Assembly (NCBI RefSeq): GCF_008831545.1
Contig: NZ_CP044523.1
Span: 1,426,001 to 1,490,000 of the forward strand
Reading direction: 5' to 3'
Source of the DNA: Halorussus halophilus
Lineage (GTDB): Archaea > Halobacteriota > Halobacteria > Halobacteriales > Haladaptataceae
DNA: 64,000 nt
Part shown: positions 42,877-52,371 of the stretch, piece after piece
How the letters are laid out: every line of letters begins with the position of its first letter
How positions within the stretch are numbered: the stretch's first letter is position 1
Position numbers and translations under genes: made by a program
The notes under the pieces: generated by a model
Databases searched by the model: none
What the model was told of the DNA's origin: nothing
What the model saw: only the letters and a program-made list of their open reading frames with translations

Positions 42877-44148
42877 ATGAGTTTAGACGACCATGCTGAG
42901 GACCTCGCCTCCGACCTCGGCGTAGACAAAGAGGAGGTCAAAGCAGACCTGCAGAATCTCGTGGAGTACAGCGTCCCAATCGAGGAGGCCAAACAGAGCC
43001 TGCGCCGGAAGTACGGCGACGGCGGTGGCGGCGGTTCGAGTGGCCCCTCGCGCGCGGACATCGGCGACATCACCCCCGACGACGGAAACGTCACCGTCAC
43101 GGGCAAAGTGCTGACGGTCGGCAAACGCTCGATTCGCTATCAGGGCAACGACCAGACCATCTTCGAGGGAGAAATCGCCGACGAGAGCGGGAAAATCTCC
43201 TACACCGCGTGGGACGACTTCGGACTCTCGGCGGGCGACACCATCACCGCGGGCAACGCTGGCGTCCGCGAGTGGGAGGGCAACCCCGAACTCAACCTCG
43301 GCGAGAGTACGAACGTCGCCTTCGAGGAGGACGTAGAGGTACCGTACCCCGTCGGCGGCGATGCGACTCTCTCTGAACTACACCCCGGCGACCGCGGCGT
43401 CAACTTGGAAGTGCAGGTCGTGGAAGTCGAACAGAAGACCATCGACGGCCGCGACGGCGAGACAGAAATCAAGAGCGGCGTCCTCGCCGACGAGAGCGCA
43501 CGGCTCCCCTTCACCGACTGGGAGGCCCGCGAGGAAGTCGTCGAAGGCGCGAACCTTCGCGTCGAAGACACCTACGTCCGGGAGTTCCGAGGCGTCCCCT
43601 CGGTCAACCTCTCTGAGTTTACGACGGTTTCGCCGGTCGGCCACGAGTTGGACGTGAGCGACACCGCGACCAAGATGAGCGTGGACGAAGCAGTCGGCAC
43701 CGGCGGGGCCTACGACGTGGAACTCGTCGGCAACGTCGTCGCAGTCCGCGACGGCTCTGGCCTCATCGAACGCTGTCCGGAGTGCGGGAGAGTCATCCAG
43801 AACGGTCAGTGTCGAAGCCACGGCGCAGTCGAAGGCGAAGACGATCTGCGCGTCAAGGCGATTCTGGACGACGGCACCGGCACCGTGACGGCAGTCCTCG
43901 ACGCCGACCTCACCGCCGAGGTGTACGGCGGTGGCGTCGAGAAAGCCAAAGAGCAGGCCCGCGACGCGATGGACAAGGAAGTCGTTGCCGAGTCGATTCG
44001 CGACGTCATCGTCGGCCGGGAGTTCCGCGTGCGCGGCAACCTCTCGGTGGACGACTACGGAGCGAACGTCGAAGTGACAGATTTTGACGAGACGGAAGAC
44101 GACCCCGCCGCGCGTGCGACGGACCTTCTCTCGGAGGTGGCCCAATGA
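42877..44148 (+). CDS. rpa1: Replication protein A, RPA1-type single-stranded DNA-binding protein
   Basis: About 423 residues from the ATG at 42877 (MSLDDHAEDLASDLGV), 25-30 bases after a TATA-like CTTTTAAT. Several OB folds are visible: near 70-165 (GNVTVTGKVLTVGKR), near 180-280 (VNLEVQVVEVEQKT) and near 290-400 (YDVELVGNVVAVRDGSG). In the third lies a zinc motif, C-P-E-C ... C-x-S-H, between strands. RPA protects single-stranded DNA in replication and repair. The gene order RPA, RPA-associated protein, phosphoesterase matches the rpa1 operon known from Haloferax volcanii. The stop overlaps the next start (ATGA). Confidence 0.88.
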   Translation: MSLDDHAEDLASDLGVDKEEVKADLQNLVEYSVPIEEAKQSLRRKYGDGGGGGSSGPSRADIGDITPDDGNVTVTGKVLTVGKRSIRYQGNDQTIFEGEIADESGKISYTAWDDFGLSAGDTITAGNAGVREWEGNPELNLGESTNVAFEEDVEVPYPVGGDATLSELHPGDRGVNLEVQVVEVEQKTIDGRDGETEIKSGVLADESARLPFTDWEAREEVVEGANLRVEDTYVREFRGVPSVNLSEFTTVSPVGHELDVSDTATKMSVDEAVGTGGAYDVELVGNVVAVRDGSGLIERCPECGRVIQNGQCRSHGAVEGEDDLRVKAILDDGTGTVTAVLDADLTAEVYGGGVEKAKEQARDAMDKEVVAESIRDVIVGREFRVRGNLSVDDYGANVEVTDFDETEDDPAARATDLLSEVAQ

Positions 44149-45923
44149 GTTCGAACGGCAACGACGAGCAAAACGGCGACGAGAGCAACAACGACGGTTC
44201 CAGTCAAGGGGGCGCAGGCCGCCGCGAAGTCGCGTGGCGAGTCTTCGCCGCCGAGTACGACGACGCGACGCTCTCGCACTCCGAAAGCGACGAAGAACGC
44301 GCGCCGAACTACGTTATCACGCCGACCGGCGCGCGAATCAACCGCCTGTTCGTCGTCGGCGTGCTGACGCAGGTCGAGCAGGTCAGCGACGACGTGCTTC
44401 GCGGTCGCATCGTAGACCCGACTGGCGCGTTCGTCGTCTACGCTGGACAGTACCAACCAGACGAGATGGCGTTCTTGGAGAGTGCGGAACCGCCTGCGTT
44501 CGTCGCGGTGACGGGGAAGGCTCGGACCTTCCAACCGGACGATTCGGACCGCGTGTTCACCTCGGTTCGGCCGGAGTCCATCAACCACGTAGACGCCGAG
44601 ACGCGCGACCGCTGGGTGGTCCAGACAGCCGAACAGACGCTCCGGCGCGTCTCCACGATGGCCGACGCGCTCGAACTGGACCAGCGTGGTGACGCTCTCC
44701 GCGACTTGCTCGACAGGCAAGGCGTAGACGATGGCCTTGCGGCGGGCATCCCGCTGGCAATCGACCACTACGGGACGACGCCCGGCTATCTCGCCGCGGT
44801 TTGGGGGCTTTCTCTCGACGCCGCGCGAGTCGTCGCGGGCGAAATTGCCGCCGACGAAGTCGGACCGCTCGACCTCGCTCCCGACGAGGGTGGCGACGTG
44901 GCGGGCGTGGAGTTCGACTACTCGCTCGTGGAAATCGAAGCGGATGCCGAGAGCGATGCCGTCGGCGCGGACGAAGTTGTCGCCGACGCCGAGGCGGGTC
45001 TCGAACCCGAGGCCCAGACCGAGACCGAGGGCGAAGTCGCCGACACCAGCGTCGGCGACTTCGATGCAGAAGAAGCGGAAACCGAGACGACTGCCGACGC
45101 ACAGTCGGCCGACGAAACGGCGATAGAACCGGAGCAGAGCGCGGAGATGACGCCAGAGTCGGAGACGCCGCCCGCAGAGTCTCGGACCGAGGCGACCGAA
45201 ACGGACGCCGCGAGCGAAGCGAGCGCGGACCCCGAACCCACCGAGGCAGTCGAGTCGGACTCGACCGACTCGGAACCAGACCTTGGCGACGCGCCGACGA
45301 GTTCGTTCGACGAGACGAGTAGCGACGAGTCCGAGTCTGAACCGGCGACGCCAGACGACTCGCCCGAATCGGAGTCTGAGACGGCAACGGAAGCCGACCT
45401 CGGTGACGCTGGCGACGAGATGTACGAGTTCGACGAGGGCGAACGCGAACAAATCGAAGAAGAACACGGTCTGGAGTTCTCCTCTGGGTCCGACGTGAGC
45501 GACCCCGGCGAAGCCGACATCGAGACGCCGGAACCCGAACCGGAGACGCCGGAATCCGAAGCCGAGACGGACGAACCGACGACTGGCGGCCTCGACGACT
45601 TCGAACCGTCCGCCGAGTCGCCGGAACCAGAGTCGGAAGCGGAGTCAGAATCTCCAAGCGACGAAGAAGGCGAGGCAGAACCAGAACCTGAGTCCGAGTC
45701 CGACGAGAGTGCCGCTCCGGAACCGGACGACCTCGAAGACGCCGTCATGGACGCGATGCGCGACCTGAACGACGACGATGGCGTCGGCCGCGAGGAACTG
45801 CTCGCGGCCGTCGTCCAGCAGTACGACGGTGTCGGCCCCGCGGACGTGGAAGACGCGCTGCAGGCCGCACTGCTCGACGGGCGGTGCTACGAGTCCGGCG
45901 AGGAGACGATGAAGCCAATCTGA
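44145..45923 (+). CDS. rpap1: RPA-associated protein (RPAP, COG3390 type) with a very long acidic linker
   Basis: A 592-residue protein. The N-terminal 240 residues hold an OB-like domain: REVAWRVFAAEYDDATLSHS, YVITPTGARINRLFVVGVLT, GRIVDPTGAFVVYAGQYQPD, RTFQPDD. Residues about 255-535 are a low-complexity run of Glu, Asp, Ser, Thr and Pro. The last 55 residues form a winged helix (DDGVGREELLAAVVQQYDG). RPA-associated proteins work with their partner RPA, as shown genetically in Haloferax. The ATG overlaps the RPA stop by 4 bases, and the next start overlaps its own stop, so the three proteins are coupled. Confidence 0.85.
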   Translation: MSSNGNDEQNGDESNNDGSSQGGAGRREVAWRVFAAEYDDATLSHSESDEERAPNYVITPTGARINRLFVVGVLTQVEQVSDDVLRGRIVDPTGAFVVYAGQYQPDEMAFLESAEPPAFVAVTGKARTFQPDDSDRVFTSVRPESINHVDAETRDRWVVQTAEQTLRRVSTMADALELDQRGDALRDLLDRQGVDDGLAAGIPLAIDHYGTTPGYLAAVWGLSLDAARVVAGEIAADEVGPLDLAPDEGGDVAGVEFDYSLVEIEADAESDAVGADEVVADAEAGLEPEAQTETEGEVADTSVGDFDAEEAETETTADAQSADETAIEPEQSAEMTPESETPPAESRTEATETDAASEASADPEPTEAVESDSTDSEPDLGDAPTSSFDETSSDESESEPATPDDSPESESETATEADLGDAGDEMYEFDEGEREQIEEEHGLEFSSGSDVSDPGEADIETPEPEPETPESEAETDEPTTGGLDDFEPSAESPEPESEAESESPSDEEGEAEPEPESESDESAAPEPDDLEDAVMDAMRDLNDDDGVGREELLAAVVQQYDGVGPADVEDALQAALLDGRCYESGEETMKPI

Positions 45924-46669
45924 TGGCGCTGGTCGAGCCGATCCCTGGTGCCCCCGCTGCGGTCGCCGACTTCGAATCCGAGCGCGCGCTCGTCGTCGCC
46001 GATTTTCACGCGGGCGTCGAGCAAGCAATGCGCACAGACGGCGTGAGTATCGACAGCCGTGCGAGCGAACGCCGCGAGCGACTGCTCGACTTGCTCGACC
46101 GCACGGACGTCCAGCGCGTCGTCTTCCTCGGCGACCTGATGCACGCCATCGGCGGACCGGGCGGCGCGGAGCGCGGCGAAATCGAGGTCCTCGTGGAGGA
46201 AATCGAAGTCCGGGGCGTTTCTGTCACGCTGGTCAAGGGGAACCACGACGGCGCAATCGAGGAGTGGGTCGAGTGCGACGTGACCGACGGCAAGGGAGCC
46301 AGATTCGGCGACGTCGGCTTCGCGCACGGTCACACGTGGCCTGCACGCGAGGTCTTAGAAGCCGAGACGGTCTGTGTCGGCCACGAACACCCGACCGTGC
46401 GACTCGAAGATTCGGTCGGCGGAACGCGCATCGAGCGCGTCTGGTTGCGAGGGGAACTCGATTCCGAACCGTTCGAAGAGCGATTCGGTTCCGCGGTCGA
46501 TACACGTGCCGAACTCGTCGTCTTCCCGGCGTTCAACGACTTGACGGGCGGCACGTGGGTCAACGTCGAAGGACAGGAGTTTCTGGCTCCGTTTCTGCCC
46601 GACGCGCTCCCCGACGGCGAGGCGTACCTACTCGACGGGACGCGGTTGGGGCGCTACGACGAGATTTAA
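45923..46669 (+). CDS. rpe: Calcineurin-like metallophosphoesterase of the rpa operon
   Basis: About 248 residues from the ATG at 45923, whose A overlaps the upstream TGA. Metal-binding motifs in order: LVVADFHAGVE (D-x-H), VFLGDLMHA (G-D-x-x-x), VKGNHDGAIE (G-N-H-D), FAHGHTW (H-G-H) and VCVGHEHPTV (G-H-x-H). This is a full set for a binuclear phosphoesterase. The substrate is not known. The position as third gene of the RPA operon matches the Haloferax rpa1 operon, where it was named rpe. It is convergent with the DUF6141-like gene, one base away. Confidence 0.85.
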   Translation: MALVEPIPGAPAAVADFESERALVVADFHAGVEQAMRTDGVSIDSRASERRERLLDLLDRTDVQRVVFLGDLMHAIGGPGGAERGEIEVLVEEIEVRGVSVTLVKGNHDGAIEEWVECDVTDGKGARFGDVGFAHGHTWPAREVLEAETVCVGHEHPTVRLEDSVGGTRIERVWLRGELDSEPFEERFGSAVDTRAELVVFPAFNDLTGGTWVNVEGQEFLAPFLPDALPDGEAYLLDGTRLGRYDEI

Positions 46670-46670
46670 G

Positions 46671-47144
46671 TTAGATTTCGGGGTCGGTCGCCTCCTGTAC
46701 CGCGGCGACCAGTTCGTCCGGTCGGTCAGAGCCGACGTACAGCGACTTCCCGTTGGCGCGCTCGAACTGCACGCCGCTCCGCCCGCTAACTGTGTAGGCG
46801 AGTCTGCGCGGCGTCCACCGGAACCCCCAGCCACCGTACCGGAGTGGACTGTACCCCGCCGATTCGAACGACGAAATGTCGGCGAAGGGAATCCGTTCGA
46901 ACGACCGATGGAACGGTTCGAACTTCACGTAGAGTCCGTCGTCGCGCACCTCCGTCACCAGTCGGGCAGAGCCGAGGAGAACCGCGACCGAGAGGGAAAC
47001 GAACAGTTCACGGGCGGCGTCACCTCTCGTCTTCGTCCCGCGCGCAAGGCCGACGAGGGCGAGAACTGGCCGAATCGCGAGCAATCCCCACAGCCACCAC
47101 TGGCGGAACTGCTGGACTTCCCGGAAGCGGACTTCTGCGTTCAT
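46671..47144 (-). CDS. DUF6141-like membrane protein
   Basis: About 157 residues from the ATG at 47144 (MNAEVRFREVQQFRQ). Two membrane segments lie at the N-terminus (WWLWGLLAIRPVLALVGLA and ELFVSLSVAVLLGSARL). A PH-like beta domain follows: VRDDGLYVKFEPFHRSFERI, LRYGGWGFRW, and AYTVSGRSGVQFERANGKSLYVGSDRPDEL. This arrangement is that of DUF6141/bacterial PH-domain membrane proteins. Function unknown. It is 82 bases downstream of the zinc-ribbon membrane gene on the same strand. Confidence 0.65.
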   Translation of the reverse strand: MNAEVRFREVQQFRQWWLWGLLAIRPVLALVGLARGTKTRGDAARELFVSLSVAVLLGSARLVTEVRDDGLYVKFEPFHRSFERIPFADISSFESAGYSPLRYGGWGFRWTPRRLAYTVSGRSGVQFERANGKSLYVGSDRPDELVAAVQEATDPEI

Positions 47145-47226
47145 CTGGCGAGTAACTACGACGGCCGCGAACAAATTCTATTCGCCCGTCACGACAACGG
47201 CGCGTCAGTCACGAACGTGAGGTGAC

Positions 47227-47478
47227 TCACGACAGCGGCGCGTCGCAGTATTCGCAGTCGCTGCGGTCGGTCGAATTGCGCGCGCCACATTCCGGGCAGT
47301 TCGTCTTGTCCGGGGTCGTCGTATCCGAGTTCGACGAACTGCCGCGCACTAGCCACGCGACGATGATCAAGCCACCGACGAGCCACCCCAGAGGCCCCAG
47401 CGAAAAGAGAATAATCGCGCCGAAGAAGGCGGCTATCCCGACGAGCAGGTAGAGGAGGGCTTTCGAAGTGGTGTCCAT
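47227..47478 (-). CDS. Small membrane protein with C-terminal zinc ribbon
   Basis: About 83 residues from the ATG at 47478 (MDTTSKALLYLLVG). Two closely spaced membrane segments (YLLVGIAAFFGAIILFSL and LVGGLIIVAWLV) are followed by a linker and a zinc ribbon C-P-E-C ... C-E-Y-C near the C-terminus. Many haloarchaeal proteins of this plan are known without function. It is divergent from the Lhr-type helicase gene. Confidence 0.65.
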   Translation of the reverse strand: MDTTSKALLYLLVGIAAFFGAIILFSLGPLGWLVGGLIIVAWLVRGSSSNSDTTTPDKTNCPECGARNSTDRSDCEYCDAPLS

Positions 47479-47604
47479 GCCGTCGATACTCTCACTCACC
47501 GAAAAAAATCTATCCTCCTCTCGCATCCGCTGGTCGCTCGACGTTCGCTGCGCAATTGGCCGAAGCCAACGCGCTTATGCCCCTCTCCCCGCTAGAAACC
47601 GGCG

Positions 47605-50460
47605 ATGAGCGACGGAGCGGCCGCGGGTTCTGCGGCCTTCGCGGAGTTGGGCCAGCAGGTGCGGGCCGCGCTCTCCGAGCGGGGCTTCTCGACGCCGACG
47701 GAGCCACAGCGCCGCGCAATTGGGCCGCTGGCCGCCGGGGAACACGCGCTGGTCGTCGCACCTACCGGAACCGGCAAGACCGAGACGGCGATGCTACCGG
47801 TGCTGGATGCGATAGCGCGAAACCAAGCCGAGAACGGACCTCGGTTCGGGATCTCTGCCTTGTACGTCACGCCGCTCCGGGCGCTGAACCGCGACATGCG
47901 CCAGCGACTCGACTGGTGGGGCGATCAGCTCGACTTGGACGTAGACGTGCGCCACGGCGACACCACCGACTACCAGCGTTCGAAGCAGGCCAACGACCCG
48001 CCGGACGTGCTGGTGACGACCCCCGAGACGCTGCAGGCGATGTTGACTGGTTCGAAACTTCGGACCGCACTCGAAGACGTACACCACGTCGTCGTGGACG
48101 AGGTCCACGAACTCGCCAGCGCGAAGCGCGGCGCGCAGTTGACCATCGGTTTGGAGCGCCTGCACGAACTTGCGGGCGAGTTCCAGCGAATCGGTCTCTC
48201 TGCGACCGTCGGGGACCCCGAGGAAGTCGGACGCTTCCTGACCGGAGATAGGGGGTGTGAAATCGTCGAAGTAGACGTGGGGAGCAAAGTCGAATTTTCT
48301 GTTCGAGAGCCAGAAATCCGCGAGGAGGACGAGCAACTGGCGGGCCAACTCATGACCGACGCCACCGTCGCCAGTCACGTCCGGGCCATGCTGGACATCG
48401 TCGAGGACCACGACTCGACGCTGCTTTTCGTGAATACGCGACAAACCGCCGAGGCGTTGGGGTCGAGATTCAAGGAACTCGACGCCAACGTCGGCGTCCA
48501 CCACGGTTCGCTATCGAAGGAGGCCCGAATCGACGTAGAGGACCGATTCAAAGCGGGAGAGTTGGACGGTCTGCTCTGTACCTCCTCGATGGAACTCGGC
48601 ATCGACGTGGGCCGCATCGACCACGTGGTGCAGTATTCGAGTCCTCGCGAAGTCGCGCGCCTGCTCCAGCGCGTCGGCCGCGCGGGCCACCGCTCGGAGG
48701 CTGTCTCGCACGGCACAATCATCACGAAGCGACCGGACGACACGCTCGAAGCCCTCGCCATCGCCCGGCGCGCGAAAGACGGCGAAGTCGAACCCGCCGA
48801 GATTCACGACGGGAGTCTCGACACGGTAGCCAATCAGGTCGCCGGACTCGTCATGGACTTCGGCGAGTTGTCGGCGATGAAAGCCTACGACGTGGTGACG
48901 CGGGCCTATCCGTTCCGAGACCTCTCCGAAGAGAACTTCAAATCGGTCCTCTCGGAGTTGAAGAGCAATCGAATCGTCTGGGTAGACGAAGAGGACGACG
49001 AGTTGTCGAAGGCGGGCCAGACGTGGCAGTACTTCTACGCCAACCTGTCGATGATTCCCGACGAAGAGAAGTTCGCCGTCGAGGACATCGCCAGCGGGTC
49101 CCAGATAGGAACCTTGGACGAGCGGTTCGTCGTCAACTTCGCCCAACCCGGCGAGGTGTTCATCCAGCGCGGCGAGATGTGGCGCATCAGTGAAGTCGAT
49201 CCGGAGGACAAGACGGTCAAAGTCTCGCCCATCGAGGACCCCGGCGGCGAGATTCCCTCGTGGGTCGGCGAGGAGATTCCGGTGCCGTTCGCCGTCGCCC
49301 AAGAAGTCGGCGAGATGCGCGCTGTCGCCGGACCGCAGTTCGAGCGCGGTGCGCCCCGTGACGGTGTCGCGCGGGAGTTCACGAACCGCTATCCCGCCGA
49401 CGAGTACACCGCGAGCGAAGCCCTCGACCAACTCGACAAGCACGCCGAGGCGGAGGCCCCAGTGCCGACTGCCGACCGAATCGTGGTCGAGCACGCCGCC
49501 CGAACCATCGTCGTCAACGCCTGTTTCGGGCACAAGGTCAACGAGACGCTCGGGCGCGTGATTTCCTCGCTCGTCGGCCAGCAGACCGGTTCGTCGGTCG
49601 GACTGGAGGTTGACCCCTACCGAATCGAGTTGGACGTGCCAGCGAAAGTTTCTGGGCAAGACGTGGAGGGCGTTCTCAGGAATACGGACCCCGACCACGT
49701 CGCGGCCATCATCGAGTTGAGCCTCAAGCACTCCGATACCCTCAAATTCAAACTCTCGCAGGTCGCCGCGAAGTTCGGCGCGCTCCGTCGCTGGCAGGGC
49801 GACTCCACTGACCGCGCGTCGATGAATCGACTTATGGCCGCGCTCGAAGACACGCCGATGTACGACGAAGCGGTCAGAGAGGTGTTCCACGACAAACTCG
49901 CCGTCGAGCAGGCGAGCGAGATTCTCGAAGACATCCAGTCGGGCGACACCGATGTCGTCCGCACCGGCGGTCGAACACCCGTCGGAAGCGGCGGCCGTTC
50001 TTCGGGGAGAGAACTTCTCGCGCCCGAGAACGCCGACGCTAGCGTCATCCAGACGGTGAAAGATCGGATTCAGGACGACGACGTGTTGCTGTGCTGTCTC
50101 CACTGCAAAGAGTGGCAGTACAAGAAACCGGTTCGGAGGGTCCGCGACCAACCGACGTGTCCCGAGTGCGATTCGACGCACGTCGCCGCGCTGAATCCGT
50201 GGGCCGACGAGGTGGTGAAGGCAGTTCGTGCAGACGAGAAAGACGACGAACAGGAGAAGATGACCCAGCGCGCCTACAAGGCCGGAAACCTCGTGCAGAG
50301 CCACGGCAAGCAAGCCGTCGTCGCGCTCGCGGCGCGGGGCGTCGGCCCGCGAAACGCCGCCCGAATCATCGGAAAGTTGCGGGAGGACGAGGACGATTTT
50401 TATAGGGATATTCTCACGCAGGAACGCCAGTACGCTCGCACGCAATCGTTCTGGGACTGA
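47605..50460 (+). CDS. Lhr-type ATP-dependent helicase
   Basis: A 951-residue superfamily 2 helicase. Motif I is APTGTGKT at 52-59, motif Ia LYVTPLRALNRD, motif II VVDEVHEL, motif III GLSATVGD, motif IV LLFVNTRQTAEALG, motif V LCTSSMELGIDVGRI and motif VI QRVGRAGHR. The Lhr winged-helix and beta-barrel part follows, and the last 130 residues add a zinc cluster (CCLHCKEW and CPECDST) and a basic end. Lhr enzymes act in DNA repair. The length is close to archaeal Lhr. The start is the ATG after a TATA-like block near 47575. Confidence 0.92.
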   Translation: MSDGAAAGSAAFAELGQQVRAALSERGFSTPTEPQRRAIGPLAAGEHALVVAPTGTGKTETAMLPVLDAIARNQAENGPRFGISALYVTPLRALNRDMRQRLDWWGDQLDLDVDVRHGDTTDYQRSKQANDPPDVLVTTPETLQAMLTGSKLRTALEDVHHVVVDEVHELASAKRGAQLTIGLERLHELAGEFQRIGLSATVGDPEEVGRFLTGDRGCEIVEVDVGSKVEFSVREPEIREEDEQLAGQLMTDATVASHVRAMLDIVEDHDSTLLFVNTRQTAEALGSRFKELDANVGVHHGSLSKEARIDVEDRFKAGELDGLLCTSSMELGIDVGRIDHVVQYSSPREVARLLQRVGRAGHRSEAVSHGTIITKRPDDTLEALAIARRAKDGEVEPAEIHDGSLDTVANQVAGLVMDFGELSAMKAYDVVTRAYPFRDLSEENFKSVLSELKSNRIVWVDEEDDELSKAGQTWQYFYANLSMIPDEEKFAVEDIASGSQIGTLDERFVVNFAQPGEVFIQRGEMWRISEVDPEDKTVKVSPIEDPGGEIPSWVGEEIPVPFAVAQEVGEMRAVAGPQFERGAPRDGVAREFTNRYPADEYTASEALDQLDKHAEAEAPVPTADRIVVEHAARTIVVNACFGHKVNETLGRVISSLVGQQTGSSVGLEVDPYRIELDVPAKVSGQDVEGVLRNTDPDHVAAIIELSLKHSDTLKFKLSQVAAKFGALRRWQGDSTDRASMNRLMAALEDTPMYDEAVREVFHDKLAVEQASEILEDIQSGDTDVVRTGGRTPVGSGGRSSGRELLAPENADASVIQTVKDRIQDDDVLLCCLHCKEWQYKKPVRRVRDQPTCPECDSTHVAALNPWADEVVKAVRADEKDDEQEKMTQRAYKAGNLVQSHGKQAVVALAARGVGPRNAARIIGKLREDEDDFYRDILTQERQYARTQSFWD

Positions 50461-50619
50461 TTTCCCGCGCAGCGACGTGACCGAACCCGTGCGTTGTCGC
50501 TCTGTATCGAGCGATTCGACACCCGACCAGCGATGAATCAGCCAATACGACTGCGACCAGACGACGAACAGTCTGAACGACCGCGATGGTATTTCTCCGT
50601 GGCCGGTGACTCGCGGTCG

Positions 50620-51222
50620 ATGACGAGAGACAGCAACTTCGACCGACGCGAACTGCTCAAGACGGGGACCGCCGCTGGCGCACTCGCGATAAGCGGTTGG
50701 ACGGTCGTCGGGGCCGCGGGACAGGAGACGACCACCGAAGCGCAGGCTGAGGGCGGTGCATTCAGCTTCAGTTTGCAGGACGGCGACCTGTTCAGAGTCC
50801 GGTTCCGGCCGCGAGACCCTGCGGGGAACCCGGCGACCGAGACCGTTCCGGCGGCCTGTCTCGGCACCGAAGAAGACGAGGAGTACCAACTCGTAATCGT
50901 CCGCGCGTTCAGGGGCGACCGAAATCTGGGCTTCCGTGGCCTGCTGATTCCCGTCGAGCGGTTCGTTCCCGAACCGACGCAGACTGAAACCCAAACTACC
51001 CCGGAGACGACGCCCGAGTCGGAGCGTGCCCGCATCGCCCTCGGTCGGTGGTTCCAAGTCACCGCCTCGGAACCGTGCGACGGTCTCAACCGCGTCACGC
51101 TCGAACGAACCGAACCACCGGAGACGACTGCCGTCGGAACCGAGACGACGACAGCGGTGGCAGGTGAGGAAACGATGACCGAAGCGGGGACGATGGGGAA
51201 CGAAACGACGACGGAGATGTGA
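50620..51222 (+). CDS. Tat-exported protein with Thr-rich tail, unknown
   Basis: About 200 residues from the ATG at 50620 (MTRDSNFDRRELLKTG). The twin-arginine signal reads DRRELLKTGTAAGALAISGW, cleaved after GAAG-Q. The mature part (about 40-170) is a small domain with FSFSLQDGDLFRVRFRPRDP and an even spread of Cys (two). The tail repeats T-E-T-T, ending METT-like EMs. Upstream in-frame Mets are not used because the Tat motif should be near the start. The frame ends in a 20-bp tandem duplication (51203-51242). No known family. Confidence 0.65.
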   Translation: MTRDSNFDRRELLKTGTAAGALAISGWTVVGAAGQETTTEAQAEGGAFSFSLQDGDLFRVRFRPRDPAGNPATETVPAACLGTEEDEEYQLVIVRAFRGDRNLGFRGLLIPVERFVPEPTQTETQTTPETTPESERARIALGRWFQVTASEPCDGLNRVTLERTEPPETTAVGTETTTAVAGEETMTEAGTMGNETTTEM

Positions 51223-51395
51223 AAACGACGACGGAAATGTGAGGCTGAACGTGTGCGCGTCTCGAACGTACCGTCACACGAGGTAGCAACACTGCAAGAC
51301 GAGCGACGAAAGTGTCGCCAGCACTGACGGCGGGTCCTCCCGAATGCCGTCGATTCTGCCCAACGCGTTATACGTTTTCCCGTGGAAATAACTGC

Positions 51396-52178
51396 ATGGT
51401 CAGTACGACGACCGTCCGTCGAGTCGTCTCCGTCGCTCGGGATAGAAACCTCACGTTCTTGGCGGCAAGTGTCGCGTACTACGCGTTCGTCTCGCTCGTT
51501 CCGCTGGCGGTACTCGCCCTCGTCGTCGGCAGTCTCGTCGGTGGCGACGCGTTCGCCGACTCGATCATCTCCCAGTTCGAGAGTCTGTTGTCGTCTTCGG
51601 GCCAGCAGGTGCTTCACCGAGCGTTGACGAACACGACCGGTCGAACAGGTGCGGGTCTCGTCGGAATCGTCATGCTCGTCTGGAGCGCGACGAGACTGTT
51701 CCGCGGCCTCGACGTAGCGTTCTCGGAGGCGTACGGAACGACGACGGACCCCTCGTTTGTCCAACAGTTGCTCGACGGCGCCCTCACTGTCACGCTCGTC
51801 GTCGTCTCCGTCGGGGTGACGCTCGGTGCGGGTTACTTCCTGGGGAGTCCTGCGCTGGACGGCGTCGTTCCGTATCCCGGCGCGGTCAGCACGCTCTTTT
51901 TCTTCGCTACGCTGTCGGTCGTGTTTCTCCCGCTGTACTACGTCCTCCCGCCGGTCGAGATGACGGTTCCGCGCGCGATTCCGGGCGCAGTCGTCGCGGC
52001 GGTCGGGTGGCTACTCCTCCAGATTCTGTTCCGGTGGTACGCCAGCAGCGCCGACAAGTATCAGGCCTACGGGTTCCTCGGCGCGATTCTGTTGCTGGTG
52101 ACGTGGCTCTACTTCGCGGGCGTCGTCGTCCTCTTCGGCGCAGTGGTAAACGCGGTGCTGTCCGGGCGGAGTGGGTGA
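51396..52178 (+). CDS. YihY/BrkB-type membrane protein
   Basis: About 260 residues from the ATG at 51396 (MVSTTTVRRVVSVARD). The family pattern is clear: LTFLAASVAYYAFVSLVPL near the start, RTGAGLVGIVMLVWSATRLF, YVLPPVEMTVPRAIPGAVVAA and YQAYGFLGAILLLVTWLYFAGVVVLFGA. Six membrane helices result. Older records call this family ribonuclease BN, which is a known mis-annotation; a transport or envelope role is more likely. A TATA-like GTTATACG lies 29 bases upstream. Confidence 0.85.
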   Translation: MVSTTTVRRVVSVARDRNLTFLAASVAYYAFVSLVPLAVLALVVGSLVGGDAFADSIISQFESLLSSSGQQVLHRALTNTTGRTGAGLVGIVMLVWSATRLFRGLDVAFSEAYGTTTDPSFVQQLLDGALTVTLVVVSVGVTLGAGYFLGSPALDGVVPYPGAVSTLFFFATLSVVFLPLYYVLPPVEMTVPRAIPGAVVAAVGWLLLQILFRWYASSADKYQAYGFLGAILLLVTWLYFAGVVVLFGAVVNAVLSGRSG

Positions 52179-52371
52179 CGCGGAAAAAGGGCGGCGGTGC
52201 CGTCGTCGCAGCAGTCCGGTTCAGATTGGCTTCCGATGTCTCAATGTCTCGGTTCGCGTCCGACGGCGTGACGGAGTCGATGCGGGGGTCGGGTTCGGCA
52301 ACTGCGGGGAATCGCGGCAACTGCGGGGGTCGGGAACGGCGGGGACCGATGTGAAACCGACGAGCGGGGCG

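Noticed and set aside
44055-45467. 470-codon minus-strand frame
   Set aside because: Antisense to the RPA-associated protein gene, whose motifs and operon place are clear.
48511-51057. 848-codon open frame on the minus strand
   Set aside because: It lies wholly antisense to the Lhr-type helicase and the next gene. Its text is Arg/Asp/His-rich without motifs, an effect of high-GC codon use on the other strand.
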